Below, piece after piece: positions 24,732-37,470 of a DNA stretch of 64,000 nt. The DNA is from Coriaria nepalensis (taxonomy: Eukaryota; Streptophyta; Magnoliopsida; Cucurbitales; Coriariaceae): assembly GCA_027186245.1 (NCBI GenBank), contig CP114489.1, positions 2,425,501-2,489,500 on the forward strand. Reading direction: 5' to 3'. The translations under genes were made by a program, and so were the position numbers. The stretch's first letter is position 1. Each line of letters begins with the position of its first letter. A model generated the notes under the pieces. That model was not told the origin of the DNA and made no database searches. It was given only the letters and a program-made list of their open reading frames with translations.

Positions 24732-25640
24732 CTTGTTTTGATTATAGGTTTTGTCATTTACATATAAGACATGCAGCCAATAAGGCTGTGTAGCCAAAAG
24801 CATATAACTAGAGGTGGCAATGCCCTAATGGCTAAGCCATTGACTTTCCCATAATATAAATAGGAGAAGATGATCATGGGTCGTGGGTTTTACTTTGATT
24901 GTTGTCTCCTAACCTTTGTACTTTCTCTCAAGCACACTTTGTGCTCATAGTTTCGGATCATCACTAGACTAAGTGATCTAATAAGTGGTTAACCTTTTGA
25001 TCCCGATTTCATATATGATATGATATGTATATGTCTGGAATATTGTTCACGTTAAGAAATGTAAGTTTAAAAAATCTGTATATAAAAAAGATGATCGGCT
25101 ATTTTATTAATTATCGATCGAAATTGTAAGCATAAATTTCTAATATATATGTTTATTTATACCTTGCTCTGATTTGGTAAAAAAAGAAACCTTGTCATGA
25201 AATCATAAAATCAAAGGATTCTCAAAATTATAGTTTAAAAGTCCATTTTGATGCCAAAATATTAATAAATACGAGAATCAACTGTTTATTAGATGAGAAA
25301 AGATCTCATGAGTCATGACTAAAAGTTGATGCATGCGTGAATAGATTTTTATGTATTATCACACTTTTGCTCCCCCTCCCCTACAGCTAGAGATTAATCG
25401 TAGAAGACCATTTTCAAATTTTGGGGGATAATAATGCATGAGGGTTAGCTCCTCCTTTTAAAACCCTAGCTAGCTATAGTCACCATTCCCTTTTAAAAGA
25501 GTTTCGTGAGACACTATATCATGGCAAGTAATATAAAGGATGAGCCTAATTTGTAGCTCTATATATATGAGGTGACATTATCATATTTAAGAGATTTGTT
25601 GATCACTTTCCGATTTCTTTACCCGTTATGACTCTTTATT
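24595..25640. repeat. Possible tRNA-derived SINE (about 24808-25005) and flanks
   Basis: A TA microsatellite lies at about 24690-24714. At 24808-25005 the string GGTGGCAATGCCCTAATGG and the following GATCATGGGTCGTGGGTTTT resemble the A-box/B-box spacing and consensus of plant tRNA-derived SINEs, preceded by GAGGTGGCAA. The B box is degenerate. No poly-T end or target duplication is certain. From 25050 to 25640 I see nothing else. Confidence 0.35.
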
Positions 25641-25660
25641 ATTACTATTATTATTATAGT

Positions 25661-26191
25661 TGTCAAAATGGGTCGCTCGGTCTTGCTAGACTCAGCCTGC
25701 GCTGGACTTTTTACTATTTATGACCTGGCCGGGCTCAGCTCAATCCGTTTGATAAACATATACATGAGTCCGGTTCAAAAAGTTTGTTGAGTTTATCTTG
25801 GGTCAAGCTTATGGGGATGAACCCATGGGTCCGCCTGTTTTTTAAATAAAAATGTAATAAAAAATTTTTATTTTTTAACAAAATAAAGACTTCATTATAT
25901 ATAGTAAAGAATAAATAAATACTTAAATTTGAGTGGAGGATGTGATTTAAAGATTATTATGTGAGATTGGGTAAAATAAAATAATGAAAAACTACAAGAA
26001 CTAAAAAAATTATTTTGAAATACTTCCATGATCCGTTTTGTTGAAATGAAAGGAAAACAAACAAAATTTGAAATTTAAAGGGTTTAAACGAGTTCAAACG
26101 GGTCAGGCCAGACTGGGCCCACTCAGGTTCACCAAAGCCCAAAACTAGGCTGGATTTTTTTGACAGGTCACGAGCCTACCCCATTTTGACA
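25661..26191. mobile_element. Non-autonomous TIR element, TGTCAAAATGGG termini
   Basis: A perfect 12-bp terminal inverted repeat: TGTCAAAATGGG at 25661-25672 and its complement at 26180-26191, enclosing about 507 bp with no transposase. The sub-terminal sequence contains GGGCTCAGCTC and GGGCCCACTC strings similar in style to the 19.9 kb element. Both flanks are TTATTAT-rich, so a target duplication cannot be defined by eye. A partial relative (GGCCCATTTTAACA) lies near 45.87 kb. Confidence 0.6.
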
Positions 26192-27640
26192 TTTATTATT
26201 GTTATTGTTATTATGAGTATTATTAATGTTGTTGTTGTTATGTAATTGAGGAGTTTTCGATCAACTATTTAGCTATTGTTCAACTAGTTTCCCATTTAAT
26301 ATCTTGCCCAACTAATTCTCCGAAATATTCAAAATTGTAAAATTTCACAAAAAAATTTTAAAATGTGTTTGCTTATAAGTTTTAAAATGTGTTTTGAATT
26401 TTTTTTTAATAGACATGATTTAATATTTTACATTAAAATGTTTAAAAAATTACATCTAAATATTTAAAAATTATATTTTAAATTTCTTCCTCAATTTATT
26501 GATCCCACATCCGCCTCGCCGCGGAAAAAAAAAAGCATCTATAGAGCTCCATTAATGGATGCTCTTTTTTTTTTTCAAGTGGCGGGTGATGACAGTAAAA
26601 AATTGTGAAAAAAAATTAAAATATAATTTTTAAACTTTTAAAAGTATTTTTATAATTATTAAAATTTAATTAAAAGAAAAAAACTTATATAATTTAATAT
26701 GTTTGTCACACTTTCTTAATTCGTGATATATCGTCAAAATATATTTTAAGATACGAAATATATTTCAAAATACCAAACCAAACAACCCTAAATCTTAACA
26801 CAACCCTTAAATTAGTCATAATTATTTATTTACAAAGGTAAATTTTTAGTTTACACTTCATATAAAAATAAAAAAATAAAAAGTAAAAAAAATTATACGT
26901 ACAAGATTCTCCATTTTTTTAATTCAATCCTATCATTATCATACCTTAGTATACTACTAAGTAATAACCACATGACCCATTAACCAAAGTAAATAAGTTT
27001 TACTGTTTTCCAAAGCATATGATAAAGTTAATAACTTGGGTTTTCACGAAGGAAAGTACCAATCTCCTCTCTCACACTTCCCTTTTTTTTTTCTTCCTTT
27101 TTCTAAGCTTAGGTCTTTGTGATCGCAAGTTCCTATGCCGACTAATAATAACATGAGAGAAAGAAGTAACGTCGGACAGTCGAAGAACATAATTCCTGGA
27201 TTTATATTATTCTTATTATTACATTTGAGAAACTATTTACTTTGTGTTTACATAATCTCTCTCTCATATATGCTCTTCGTAATTTATTACAAGGAAAGTA
27301 AGATTGCAGTTAAACTAAAATCTACGAAAGAATGCAATCATAAATTTTAGCCACTTTATTTGTTTCTTACTATGAATCTGTCTGATTTTCCGACCTGCAA
27401 TTCCAAAAGAAAAAGATTTTCTAATATAATTAGACCGCCACCAAACAGTAAACAAACGATGTCAAGACTTTTTCTCAAATCGATCACGTGATTTAATAAT
27501 CAATTTGCATAAAAGTAAGCAATATTTTAATGTTGCAGATCGAGTGGGAATCAAAATAAAAACTTGTATAGAGGACCGTACGTAGAACGTAGAAGAAAGT
27601 CTTGATCCGAAATTAAACCATCTATATTCTTCAGGATTGG
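26192..27640. other. Intergenic, second MITE-like segment
   Basis: About 26360-26790 resembles the 9.3 kb element. Its right end, read on the minus strand, is AGGGTTGTTTGGTTTGG followed by TTGAAATATATTTC. A 71-codon frame at 27135-27350 (two hydrophobic segments) has ordinary context but no recognised family, so I do not call it a gene. Confidence 0.35.
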
Positions 27641-28000
27641 CAAGACCTTCGGACATCATGGTACTCAGAATATACTTCAATAGCAGATTGCTCGGAGGCA
27701 GTGGATCCAGCAACAACAGCAGGGGATGCAACAGACGTCATGGCTTAACCTGCAGAAAAGGAAATGGATCAAAATACACTCATCAGAGTATAGTTAATGC
27801 TCTGATACCATATGAATGAATAAATTCACGATGTATTATTGCTGTATATTGAAGTGTACATATATAGCAGACTTTACAACTTATGGTTAAGATAACATAA
27901 ACATTGAGATATCCTATAATTAAGGAAGGAGATATGCATGGGATTGTACAGTAAATAAGAGATCCCGATTTTGTTAGGCTGGATTCTCTTATACTACACA
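27640..28000 (-). mobile_element. Second Copia-type LTR fragment with intact primer site
   Basis: Minus orientation. A perfect TGGTATCAGAGC primer-binding site lies at 27810-27799. It directly follows an LTR-like stretch of about 190 bp (about 28000-27813) ending ...TTCATTCA. Some 60 nt downstream of the site an ATG (27741) opens a short gag-like leader (MTSVASPAVVAGSTASEQ) that soon stops. No pol region follows. It is distinct in sequence from the 24 kb fragment, so there were at least two insertions. Confidence 0.65.
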
Positions 28001-30739
28001 CCTAATCCTCCCAACTTACTTTATAGTCTTTCTTCTTCTTCCTCCACAGGCCAGAGCTGCCATAAGGCCCCATAACCAGAAACCATAACACCCCTATCAC
28101 CTCCCCAAAAGGCAACTAAGATAATGAGACATAAACATGTACCTTCGCAAGACCCTAATATAATTTCAAGCATAAAACACAATAATTCAATTGCTGCAGT
28201 AAAAATTATTGCATCTGTAAATGTAATGTTCACACCCACCAAGCAGTAACACAGGAGTAGTTATGGGCATGTCTTTAATTAATGAATTAACTAACTCTTA
28301 CTTCGTTTTAGGTACTAGGTAGCCAGACCTTAACGGGGTTAATTAAACTCAGTAGTTGATGTTTGGAAAAATGTCTATGGCCCTAACATGGTCTTAACAT
28401 CTTTAGGACAGCTTAATTAAGGCTTCAAACTAAAGTCCCTAAGATGTCCTCAAGACCTACAAGTTTGTGTAGTTGAAGGTCATTAATTTATGTTTCAAGA
28501 TTTTATTTTGGGTCGAGAAAAATATATAGTTTTAAGTCTAGAAAATTACTTACGGCATTATTTCATATTTCGCCCAATAAAATCGTGATAGTATAAGTAA
28601 ATATATAATACGATTTCAATTATCAGATTATAAAACATATGATTCATGCAACAAAATTTTCAAAAAGAAAACAGTATATAAAATTCACTCTCTCGTTGCA
28701 TCTATTCTGATTACCATTAGTGCAATACGGCTCTAATTATGCACATGAATTATTGATTATTTGCATAGTACATACCATAACTAGTTAGTTTATGTTCTAT
28801 ATAACATGGCATGATTTGAGATTATAAGGTTCTCGAATAAAATCTTCCCAATGTCAAGGATAAATAAAATCTTCGTTATAGGAACCTTATCATATCAATC
28901 TCACAATCAACTAACATTATCAATTATGTAATCTTTAACTAACCTAACACTTCAACGTCAGTGGTTAGTTTATGTCTTAAATGAAGACCAGCACTTTATG
29001 TACATGAAAATTGACTTTTGAAACCGAGTTGGCAGTTTAACAAAATTCTTTTTTTTTTTAGGTATTTAGGTTATCTGAGTTAGCCAATTAGGGCAGAGAC
29101 AGGTGGGTAGAAGGGCATTGCAGGTCCTTAATTTTATTTTAAATTTTAAACTTTTTAAAATATATCCTTAAATTTGTAATAAAAATATTTATTTTTTTCA
29201 ACCTAATTTTTATATAATGCATTTTGACCTCTTACAATTTTTGTCCGACTAATTTTCAGTTCAACGTCAAGTCAATACATATTTTGAAAATGAAACATCT
29301 ACCTCCTTAATACTGATTAATGATTTTTATTTTTATTTTTATTTATAAAAAAAAAAGAGGCAAGTAATCACTTATTCATGAACTCCTCAACCCAGTAATG
29401 TGAACTCATGACCCACATCTCCCAATATATTAATTAAATTAATAACATTAAATTATGTGAGGATGAGCTACATTTTGGGTCCATATCTTCTCCCAAGGTT
29501 TGATGAAGAACATTGAAAAAAAAAAAATCTTCAATGAGAGTTGGCAATGTCAGGTGAGAATAAATATAAGCTCAAAATGCATATTAAAATGGATGAAGTA
29601 GAAAACAAATGAAAAAAGAAGATTAAACGAGTATTTTATATAAGTAGATTAATTGATAAAGGTGATTAAGAAAAGCAAGGTTGGAGTTGGAGAGTGTGTT
29701 ATAATTATTTATTTTACAGTAGCAGTGGCGGTGGTTAATCATCAAAAGCTCTCTTTTTGATGTAAGCGTGGGTATAAATGCAGCAACTTTGCTATTACTC
29801 TTTTCTTCCACTCCCTCTTTTCCATTTTCAAGTGGAGAAAAGCCCAAACTCTGCTCAAATTTCTCTGAACCCACTTCTTAATTTTGATCTTCTCTTGTGC
29901 AAGAAAACATTTTTGGTTTTTGTTTGTGACTGTGTTGTGCGATTTTTCATTCTGAGAAACAGGGGAGGAAGGGGGGGGGGGGGGGGTGGTTTGAATTTTG
30001 AACAAAAGCCTGGATTTTAATGAAAAAGTTTCTGTAAGAAAAGGCTTTGAAATGGAAGACTGTGTGCCAAAAGTAGCCTAGAATCTGTAAGTAGGCATCT
30101 TTCTCTTGCTACTTTTAGTTGGGTTTTCAGCTCTCTCTCTCTCTCTCCCCCTCTGTTTCAGAGTTGGGTTTCTGGTTACTCTGACTAGGGTTTTGAATGT
30201 GTATTTATTATGCTTAAATCAGTGGGTTTTTGTTTTTTCAATTGACTGCTTTCTTGGACGTTTTTGAGCTGTGCTATGAACATTGAATGAAGTGTTTTTT
30301 GGGGGCCTTATGTTTATTTTTACCATGTTTTCTATTTCCAAGCCCTGTAATAGCTTTTGCTTAATTTATATGATCTTTGCACTTTTGTTCGTTTCGAGCT
30401 TCTTATTTGAACTGGGTTTTTCTTCTTAAGGTGTCCTACCTTTTCTAGCTTCAGTTCTTTCCTGCACTCTGGTATTTTGGGATAATTTATCTGCAGCTGC
30501 CATTTTGAGGCTTCTCGCTTAATTCTGTTTTTTTTTTCTTTTTTTAAGTGGATGTATTATGCAATTGAGTTTGAAGATCATGTAGTTACATTTTCAATGT
30601 GAAATTCATAAATCCTCCTTCAAAGTTTGGCTTTCTCCGGGTCAATCCCTTAGAAATTATTGTTTGTTCAAAAGCAGTTTGTCAGAGAAAGGAACCTATT
30701 AGTGGCTGCTACTTTTGGTTAATTCTTGTCAAGCGACTG
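28001..30739. other. Intergenic and 5' leader of bHLH49-like gene
   Basis: 28001-29600 is AT-rich with no gene. About 29130-29290 is a decayed dispersed repeat. From about 29780 the composition becomes exon-like. A GTAAGT donor at about 30087 suggests a leader intron before the coding exon. The leader contains several upstream ATGs (29778, 30020, 30052) and a 16-G tract at 29971-29986. See findings. Confidence 0.45.
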
Positions 30740-33121
30740 ATGGAAATGGGTGAGAATGATAACTTTGAACAAGAAAATAGGACTGAAGAAGAAGATCCCA
30801 TGAACTATTCATCTAGCATACCCTCAGCTTGGCGATTCAACAACGGTTCTATGAATCTCACCAGTTCATCATCAATGGGTTTGGTTAGAAATGAGGGTCA
30901 TGTTGTTTCTTCTTCTTATTCCTCTACGGCATTGGTGGATCCTACTACTACCCTTTGGGACCAACCAACTAACATTCAAATCTCGGCATTTCACAATGTT
31001 AATATCCCGGAAAATTTGATCATGAAAGGCGGAGTTTTCTTGCCAAATATGCATGGAATGCTTCCACCTAGTTTATCTCAATTTCCTGCCGATTCTGCAT
31101 TCATAGAGCGGGCTGCAAGGTTTTCATGCTTCAATGTTGGAAGTTTTGGAGATATTGCTACTACCCCTTTCAACCTTCCGGAATCTGTGGCACTTTATTC
31201 TAGAGGTGTTGGTCCGGTCCATGAGCCCCCGCCCTACGAGGCTTATCCCAACAATGGGTTGAGGCTAAGTAACGAGCGAAACACCAGTGAAGCTTCGAAA
31301 GATGCTTGTATGGAAGTTGAGGCTAGTGAAAAGAGTCCAATTAAGAATGATAGGAGGTGTGAGAGCCTTGTGAGGTCTCAAGATGAAGTGAAGCAAGGTG
31401 TTGTTGGTGGGTCCAGTAATGGGTCTGATGGGGCCGAGTTTAGTGGTGCTGCTGCTGCTGCAGGTCAAGATGAATCGCATATGTTGGAAGATACTATAGT
31501 TGGAGGACCTTCTCATAAGGGGCTTGGCTCAAAGAAGAGGAAAAGGGGCGGCCAGGTAAAAATATGTAATTGTGGATTATATTTGTAATGTCTTAAAACT
31601 ATTGTGTTTTTTTAAATAAAAAAAAAAAGTTATGTTTTTTCTTAATTCTAGAATTCTGAAGTTGATCAAGCAAGAGACTCTCCTTGTCAGAAAGGGGAAT
31701 CTGTAAAGGATGAGATGGAGATTCAAAAGAAGGAAACCCAAACCCCAAGTTCAACCACTAATAGAGCTACAGGAAAACATTTTAAACAAGGATCTCCTGC
31801 TTCAGATCCGCCCAAGCAAGAATATATTCATGTCAGAGCTAGAAGAGGCCAGGCAACAAACAGCCATAGTCTGGCAGAGAGAGTAAATTTTTTTTTTTAT
31901 ATATAATTATGAAAGTAAATTTTCTGTAGTATTGGAAAAGTTGTACTAACTCTGAGTTTGAACTCAGGTAAGAAGGGAAAAGATTAGTGAAAGGATGAAG
32001 TTCCTTCAGGACCTTGTACCAGGGTGCAGCAAGGTTTAGATTCCTGCTGTATTTAGCTTAGTACTATTGCATGAAAATCTCATTGAGAAATAGTTCACAT
32101 TTTCTTACCAAAGGAATACCTCATTTTTGTCAATGGGTTTGAACAAATGGTCGGAATTGCAGGTAACTGGCAAGGCAGTAATGCTAGATGAAATTATTAA
32201 CTATGTACAATCTCTGCAACGACAAGTTGAGGTAATCCGAAATAGAATGCTTTTCCTTCTCTTCAAGAAAGTGGCTCTTAGATTTTAGAATATTTTGCAC
32301 TATTGATGTTAAATGATAATTTAGCTTCATGGTATTCTGTCTTTTTCTCATTTGATGCAGTTTTTGTCGATGAAACTTGCATCGGTCCATCCATGGCTCG
32401 ATTTCAACATTGAAGAGCTACTGACCAAAGATGTAAGAAATAAGAAATAAATATCAGACACATAATGAAGCGAAGCTAAATACATTAGCCCACTTCAGAC
32501 TCTAATCCATATTTTTCCCATTCTATATTCTTTTGCACAGATTCTTCAATCACGGGCTGGTTCATCTCCTACAATGCCATTCACTACAGATATGCTTATG
32601 CCTTATCCTCCACTCCATCCATCTCCTCACGGACTAATCTCATCCGATCTTCCTTGCATGGGCGCTGCTTCAGATATTTTACGAAGAACCATTAATTCCC
32701 AATTGACAATACCCACAACTGGTCCTGACTTTAAGGAACCTGCTCAGGTATTTGCTTGATTCATGTGGTCAATAGTATTAAGAGAGTGAGCCCTGGCTTA
32801 ACATCCTTTACCTTCTCTATTCCTAAAAATCACTTATGGCCTATAATTTTCTACTAGCTCTTAATAAGTAGTGTTCCAAATCCAAAAATTCATATTAGTT
32901 TTGTCTGATTACAGCTGCCCAATGTGTGGGAGGATGAGCTCCATAATGCTGTTCAGTCCTTTGGAACCCCTGCTCAGTCCAATAGCCAAGATGTGGATGG
33001 TATGGATTGACTTTTCACTATAAACCTCATTCCTTCCGGAATCTCCGCCATCTAACAGCTAAGCTGTGGCTTTATTGATCTTGCAGGCTCTCCACAAGCT
33101 GATACAAAAGTTGAACTGTGA
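30740..33121 (+). CDS. BHLH49: bHLH transcription factor, bHLH49-like
   Basis: Eight exons: 30740-31555, 31652-31882, 31968-32033, 32163-32231, 32361-32432, 32541-32747, 32915-32999 and 33087-33121. All junctions are GT-AG and phases close to 526 residues. The N-terminal half is Ser-rich and carries the conserved block LPPSLSQFPADSAFIERAAR. Next come a basic KKRKRGGQ, then RARRGQATNSHSLAERVRRE (DNA-contact basic region with H-x3-E-x3-R; a split exon boundary falls inside), ISERMKFLQDLVPGCSK and VMLDEIINYVQSLQRQVE for the helix-loop-helix. It ends VEL. The family binds E/G-boxes. From memory bHLH49 and the related CIB/bHLH74 group act in growth and stress-response control. The start at MEMGEND was chosen because upstream in-frame codons lack an ATG. 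MGEND (30746) is an alternative. Confidence 0.94.
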
Positions 33122-33887
33122 CTACTATTTTTCGTTCCCATACTTCTTCATACGACTTGAAGCTCAGCCTTGTACATGGGTGCTGTACTAATTTAAAAAC
33201 ATGACCATGTCTGATAAAGGATACTCTCCTTTGATATATTACTTCTAGCGATTTGGAGCGATGTTCATATTCCATATTTACTTGGAGGTAAGGAAGAATC
33301 TCGGGCGCATGACGCTGCTACTTCCCTTAATTGTTGTGCGGAAAACTGATCCAGTCCGGTAGAAGAGGAAGCTTATGGGTCAGAGAATGTACAGTTTTTT
33401 TTCCTTCCCCCGTTAAATTTTTACAATATTGGATTTGGATACAATGATGTTCCTGTAAGCTCCAGAGATTATTAGTATGATTGCATGTTTGTTATTTACT
33501 TACAGTCATCTTCTTCCTCAAAAATTCAACTGACATCACAATCTAGGTAAAAGACGGTCCTTTTACAAACTACAGACTCCAGAAGCACGTGGAAAAATAG
33601 GAAAACTTAGTCATATTTCTTACGTGGAAAACTCGGAAGCTCCTTCAATTATTACAATACGAAAAACAGGTGGACCAATCTTTTGCCTTTACTCGCGTAA
33701 GAAATGTGACTGGTCTCATTGGAGGATAATCCTGTTTTCTTGGATAAGGACGCTTAGCACAGCACAATACATAATTATTCCCTCTCATTTCTAACTACGC
33801 TTTATTCTTTAACTACCCGTATAGCTAGTAGCATAACATAGCATAGTAGCTGATTTCTCCATTACAGATTTCTCAAGAAAAACCAAC
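33122..33887. other. bHLH49 3' UTR and AVT6 promoter
   Basis: Tandem genes in the same direction with about 770 bp between coding parts. It contains the probable bHLH 3' UTR (to about 33500) and the promoter of the transporter. No other feature is seen. Confidence 0.4.
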
Positions 33888-35810
33888 ATGTCAGTAACTG
33901 AGAGCAAACCCACTACGAAATCAAGAAAATCCAAGCAACCCATTTGCGAGGAAGCACCATTGTTGCAGAAAAAGCAGAGTCATGAGCAAGAACCCAATGA
34001 ATTCAGACGGGCTTCATTTTCTGGGGCTGTGTTTAATCTGTCTACAACCATTATTGGAGCTGGAATCATGGCCTTACCTGCTACAATGAAGGTTTTGGGA
34101 TTAGGGCTAGGGATTTGTATGATTGTGTTAGTTGCAGTGATAACAGAGGCCTCAGTTGAGATGTTGGTGAGATTTAGTAGGGCAGAGGAGGTAATGGAGT
34201 ACTCTTATGGAGGTGTTATGGAAGATGCTTTTGGACGCTTTGGTAGATTAGTTCTTCAGATTTCTATCTTGCTCAACAATGTTGGAACACTCGTTGTTTA
34301 CATGATTATCATTGGTAATTCAATAAAGATTTAATTTTTTCCTTATCCTTCAAATGGCTTTTCAATTTCATGTTCTTCTTGCTTTATAATTTGAGTTAGG
34401 ATTAAGCATTTAAGACAAGAATTGATAAATCAAACTGTAGCGGATACAAAATCAAGTGTTTTTTCGTAGTATATCAGAAGAAAAATAAGAAATAAGAAGG
34501 TAGTTTTTGTTATAACCAAAATTATGTCATTGAATTTAGGTGATGTGTTGTGTGGGACATCTTCAAATGGAACTCACCATGCCGGAGTTCTTGAGGGGTG
34601 GTTCGGTGAACAATGGTGGAATAGCCGTACTTTCATTCTTCTTGTCATTACGCTCGCTATCTTTTCTCCATTGGCAACCTTTAAGGGGATTGGTAAGTTA
34701 TTTTTACAGCCTCACCTTACTGTTGTATGCGATTGATGTTCATGTTGCATACAATAACGGGATCGAGTTATAAGGTATACCGGCTTGATGTATAATTATA
34801 TTTTCAGATTCATTCAGATACACATCTGCTATGGCAATTGCATTAGCAGTTGTGTTTCTAGTTATAACTGTAGGGATCACAGTTATCAAGTTGTTCAATG
34901 GAAGTATTTCAATGCCTAGGTTGCTTCCAAAGGTCACCGATCTTGCATCCATATGGACTCTTTTCACAGCAATTCCTGTTCTTGTAACAGCATTTATCTG
35001 CCACTTCAATGGTATTCTACTTTACATTAATCTATATCTCAAAGCTTTTCCAATTTCCAGTTCCTCATAGTTTCAATACATGACAAGTCCTTTTTTTCCT
35101 CGGACAGTTCATACAATCGATAACGAGCTCGAAGATTCTTCCCTAATTCAACCCGTCGTTAAAACGTCATTAGTTCTATGCTCTAGTGTTTACATTCTGA
35201 CAAGTTTTTTCAGCTTTCTCCTATTCGGAGACTCAACACTAGACGACGTGCTTGCAAATTTCGACACTAACTTTAACATCCCTTTTAGCTCTGCTTTGAG
35301 TGACATTGTTCGGATCAGTTACGCCCTTCACCTCATGCTTGTTTTCCCTGTTATCTTCCACCCTCTTCGACTCAATTTCGGAGACCTTCTATTTCCTTCT
35401 AGACCTTCATCATTATTAACATCAGACAATAACCTTCGGTTTTATTTGGTAAGCTTTGGCCTTCTTGTTCTGGTCTTCTTGGGAGCAAATTTTGTACCCA
35501 ATATTTGGACCGCTTTCCAGTTTACCGGAGCGACAGCTACAGTTTGCCTTGGATTTATTTTTCCGGCCGCCATAGTACTAAGGTATACATTTTCCTTCCC
35601 TTTAATTTGTGAGAGCTATGTATTGATCTTTGTAGAAAGTGTTTGTTTAAGTTATATTTTGTGGGGCTGTATGATTTTGTTTGTAGGGATTCTCATGGAA
35701 TAGCAAGCAATAAGGACAGGACACTATCTATTTTCATGATCGGTGTTGCTGTCTTGTCAAATTTGATAGCGTTATATAGTGACGCTTCTTCCATTTTCTT
35801 CTCGAAATGA
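33888..35810 (+). CDS. AVT6: Vacuolar-type amino acid transporter, AVT6 class (AAAP family)
   Basis: Five exons: 33888-34314, 34540-34692, 34808-35011, 35108-35582 and 35687-35810, giving 460 residues with consistent phases. A hydrophilic N-terminal 45 residues (EEAPLLQKK) precede the AAAP start FSGAVFNLSTTIIGAGIMAL, the family signature of TM1. About 11 hydrophobic segments follow, including the ATFKGIDSFRYTSA loop and a C-terminal FTGATATVCLGFIFPAAI block. The EAPLL sequence near the N-terminus is a possible acidic-dileucine sorting signal. Relatives (AVT6 in Arabidopsis, Avt5-7 in yeast, SLC38-like) export neutral or acidic amino acids from the vacuole by proton coupling. Substrate here is inference. 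Length and exon number fit the family. Confidence 0.92.
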
Positions 35811-36829
35811 AGCCATGTATATCTCTACATGTATTATATACATATATATATATATATGAAGTCCTTTGAAATTGTTGCACCTTTATTAAGGGATTCTAAG
35901 ACTGTTCCAATCATTGGTTGGGAAAACACTAGACTGTTTTCTTGTAAATTTTGTCTTGTAATTTTGTAAATTCATCTATTACATTTCAAATCTTTTCAAG
36001 GGAAAAAAAAAATATATATATATATATATATATTCGACTCGAAATTAAGTTATTATCATTACGAGAATAATACATAATTATTTTAATAGGGGAAGAGGAA
36101 CAGCTAATCTACCTATAAATATTTTGGCCCAAAAAAATTACATATTAATAAATATTCGGATTTCTACGATTAATTTTTGACATTAAAATCCAAAAAAAAA
36201 TTATAAAATGGCGATAATGACAGATTTGTTTTTTCTTTGGGCCACTGAGGAGGGCTCGACCCAAATATACAGAGCAGTGACCCAACTTCATAGGCCCACT
36301 CTACAATTCCCGCTCATTAGAACTAACCCAACTCCGTTAACTACCTCAGAGACGCTGCCTTCTTCTCCAAATACGCTCCGTCTTTTTAGCCTGCAAAACC
36401 CTAACGAAGATATTTGAAGAGTTTATAGTTGTTCTCCGAGCTCTTCATTCCCACGCCCAAAGCTTCTGACGAAGTCGAATCCCGAACACCATTACCATTT
36501 ACAGCTTCACCGATAAGTTTCAGCCTTCAACAGGTACCTAATTTATATAACCGGTAGATCTTTCTCTTTCTCTCTTCCTTTTTCTTTTTCTTTCCTCAGA
36601 ATTTGATGCTCCAAATATATCCCATCGCTTCTATGAACTTAATTCGAGGCAAAATGATGAGATTCTATAAATATCTGAATTTGATGTGGAATTCCATATC
36701 CCACTGGTCTTCAGAGTTCTCTGATTGCCTTTGCGTCTATGTATTAGTGTGGTCAACTAAAAAATTAAGCTTTTTATTTTCTCATGACATATTATATATA
36801 TATTGGTGGGAGATTAGGTCCAGTGAAAG
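35811..36829. other. Intergenic, AVT6 3' end and MED22 leader
   Basis: Contains TA microsatellites at about 35848-35859 and 36013-36031. From about 36350 the MED22 5' region begins, with AAACCCTAA at about 36395-36405 (telo-box-like) and probably a leader intron ending at the TTAG near 36817. Confidence 0.4.
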
Positions 36830-37470
36830 ATGAACAAAGGGGTAGGAAGTGGTGCTGGGTTGGGAAGTGGGCCCACGGCTGCAGCAGCAGCGGCGGCGGC
36901 TCAAAAGCAGAAGGCGCTGTTGAACAGAGTCGAAACAGATATTTCCAACATCCTTGACAATTTCACCCACCTTGTTAATGCCTCTAGGGTAATTACTTAG
37001 ACACTATAATGTATCTCTATTATTTGTTGTATGCTTCCATGCTTTCAATTCTCATCTACGGAATCATTACATTGTTTATAGGTGAGCGATCCACCTGTTA
37101 GAAACTCACAGGATGTCTTCATGATGGATATTAGAGCAGCTAGAATGGTACTGACTTATAATACATTTTTCATTTCATCTTAATATCTCAAACTCCATCA
37201 TTTACTTGTTCTGGTTGAATCTGAATGTAATAGGCTCAGGCAGCAGAGTCTCTTCTGAAATTGGTGTCAGAATTGAAGCAAACAGCGATATTTTCGGGAT
37301 TTGCATCACTAAATGACCATGTGGAGCAGAGAACAATAGTTTTTAACCAACAGGCAGAGGAGTCTGAGCGGATGTTGGCTAGAATAGGTGAGGAGGCGGC
37401 CGCTTGCTTGAAGGAGCTGGAATCTCATTACTACTCCTCAACCCAGAGGACAAGTCAAACACAGCAATAA
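36830..37470 (+). CDS. MED22: Mediator complex subunit 22
   Basis: Three exons: 36830-36988, 37082-37147 and 37234-37470, giving 153 residues. It starts [14 protein letters not shown] and an eight-alanine run, as in Arabidopsis MED22A/B. The helical core follows ([60 protein letters not shown]). It belongs to the head module of Mediator and bridges activators with RNA polymerase II in the nucleus. Length equals the family norm. The short middle exon (22 codons) with phase-0 junctions matches the plant gene structure. The C-terminus after [11 protein letters not shown] is a short Ser/Thr/Gln tail. The call is firm. Confidence 0.95.

Noticed and set aside
27135..27350. 71-codon hydrophobic frame
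   Set aside because: No signal that it is a gene: no recognised motif, ordinary intergenic AT-rich context.
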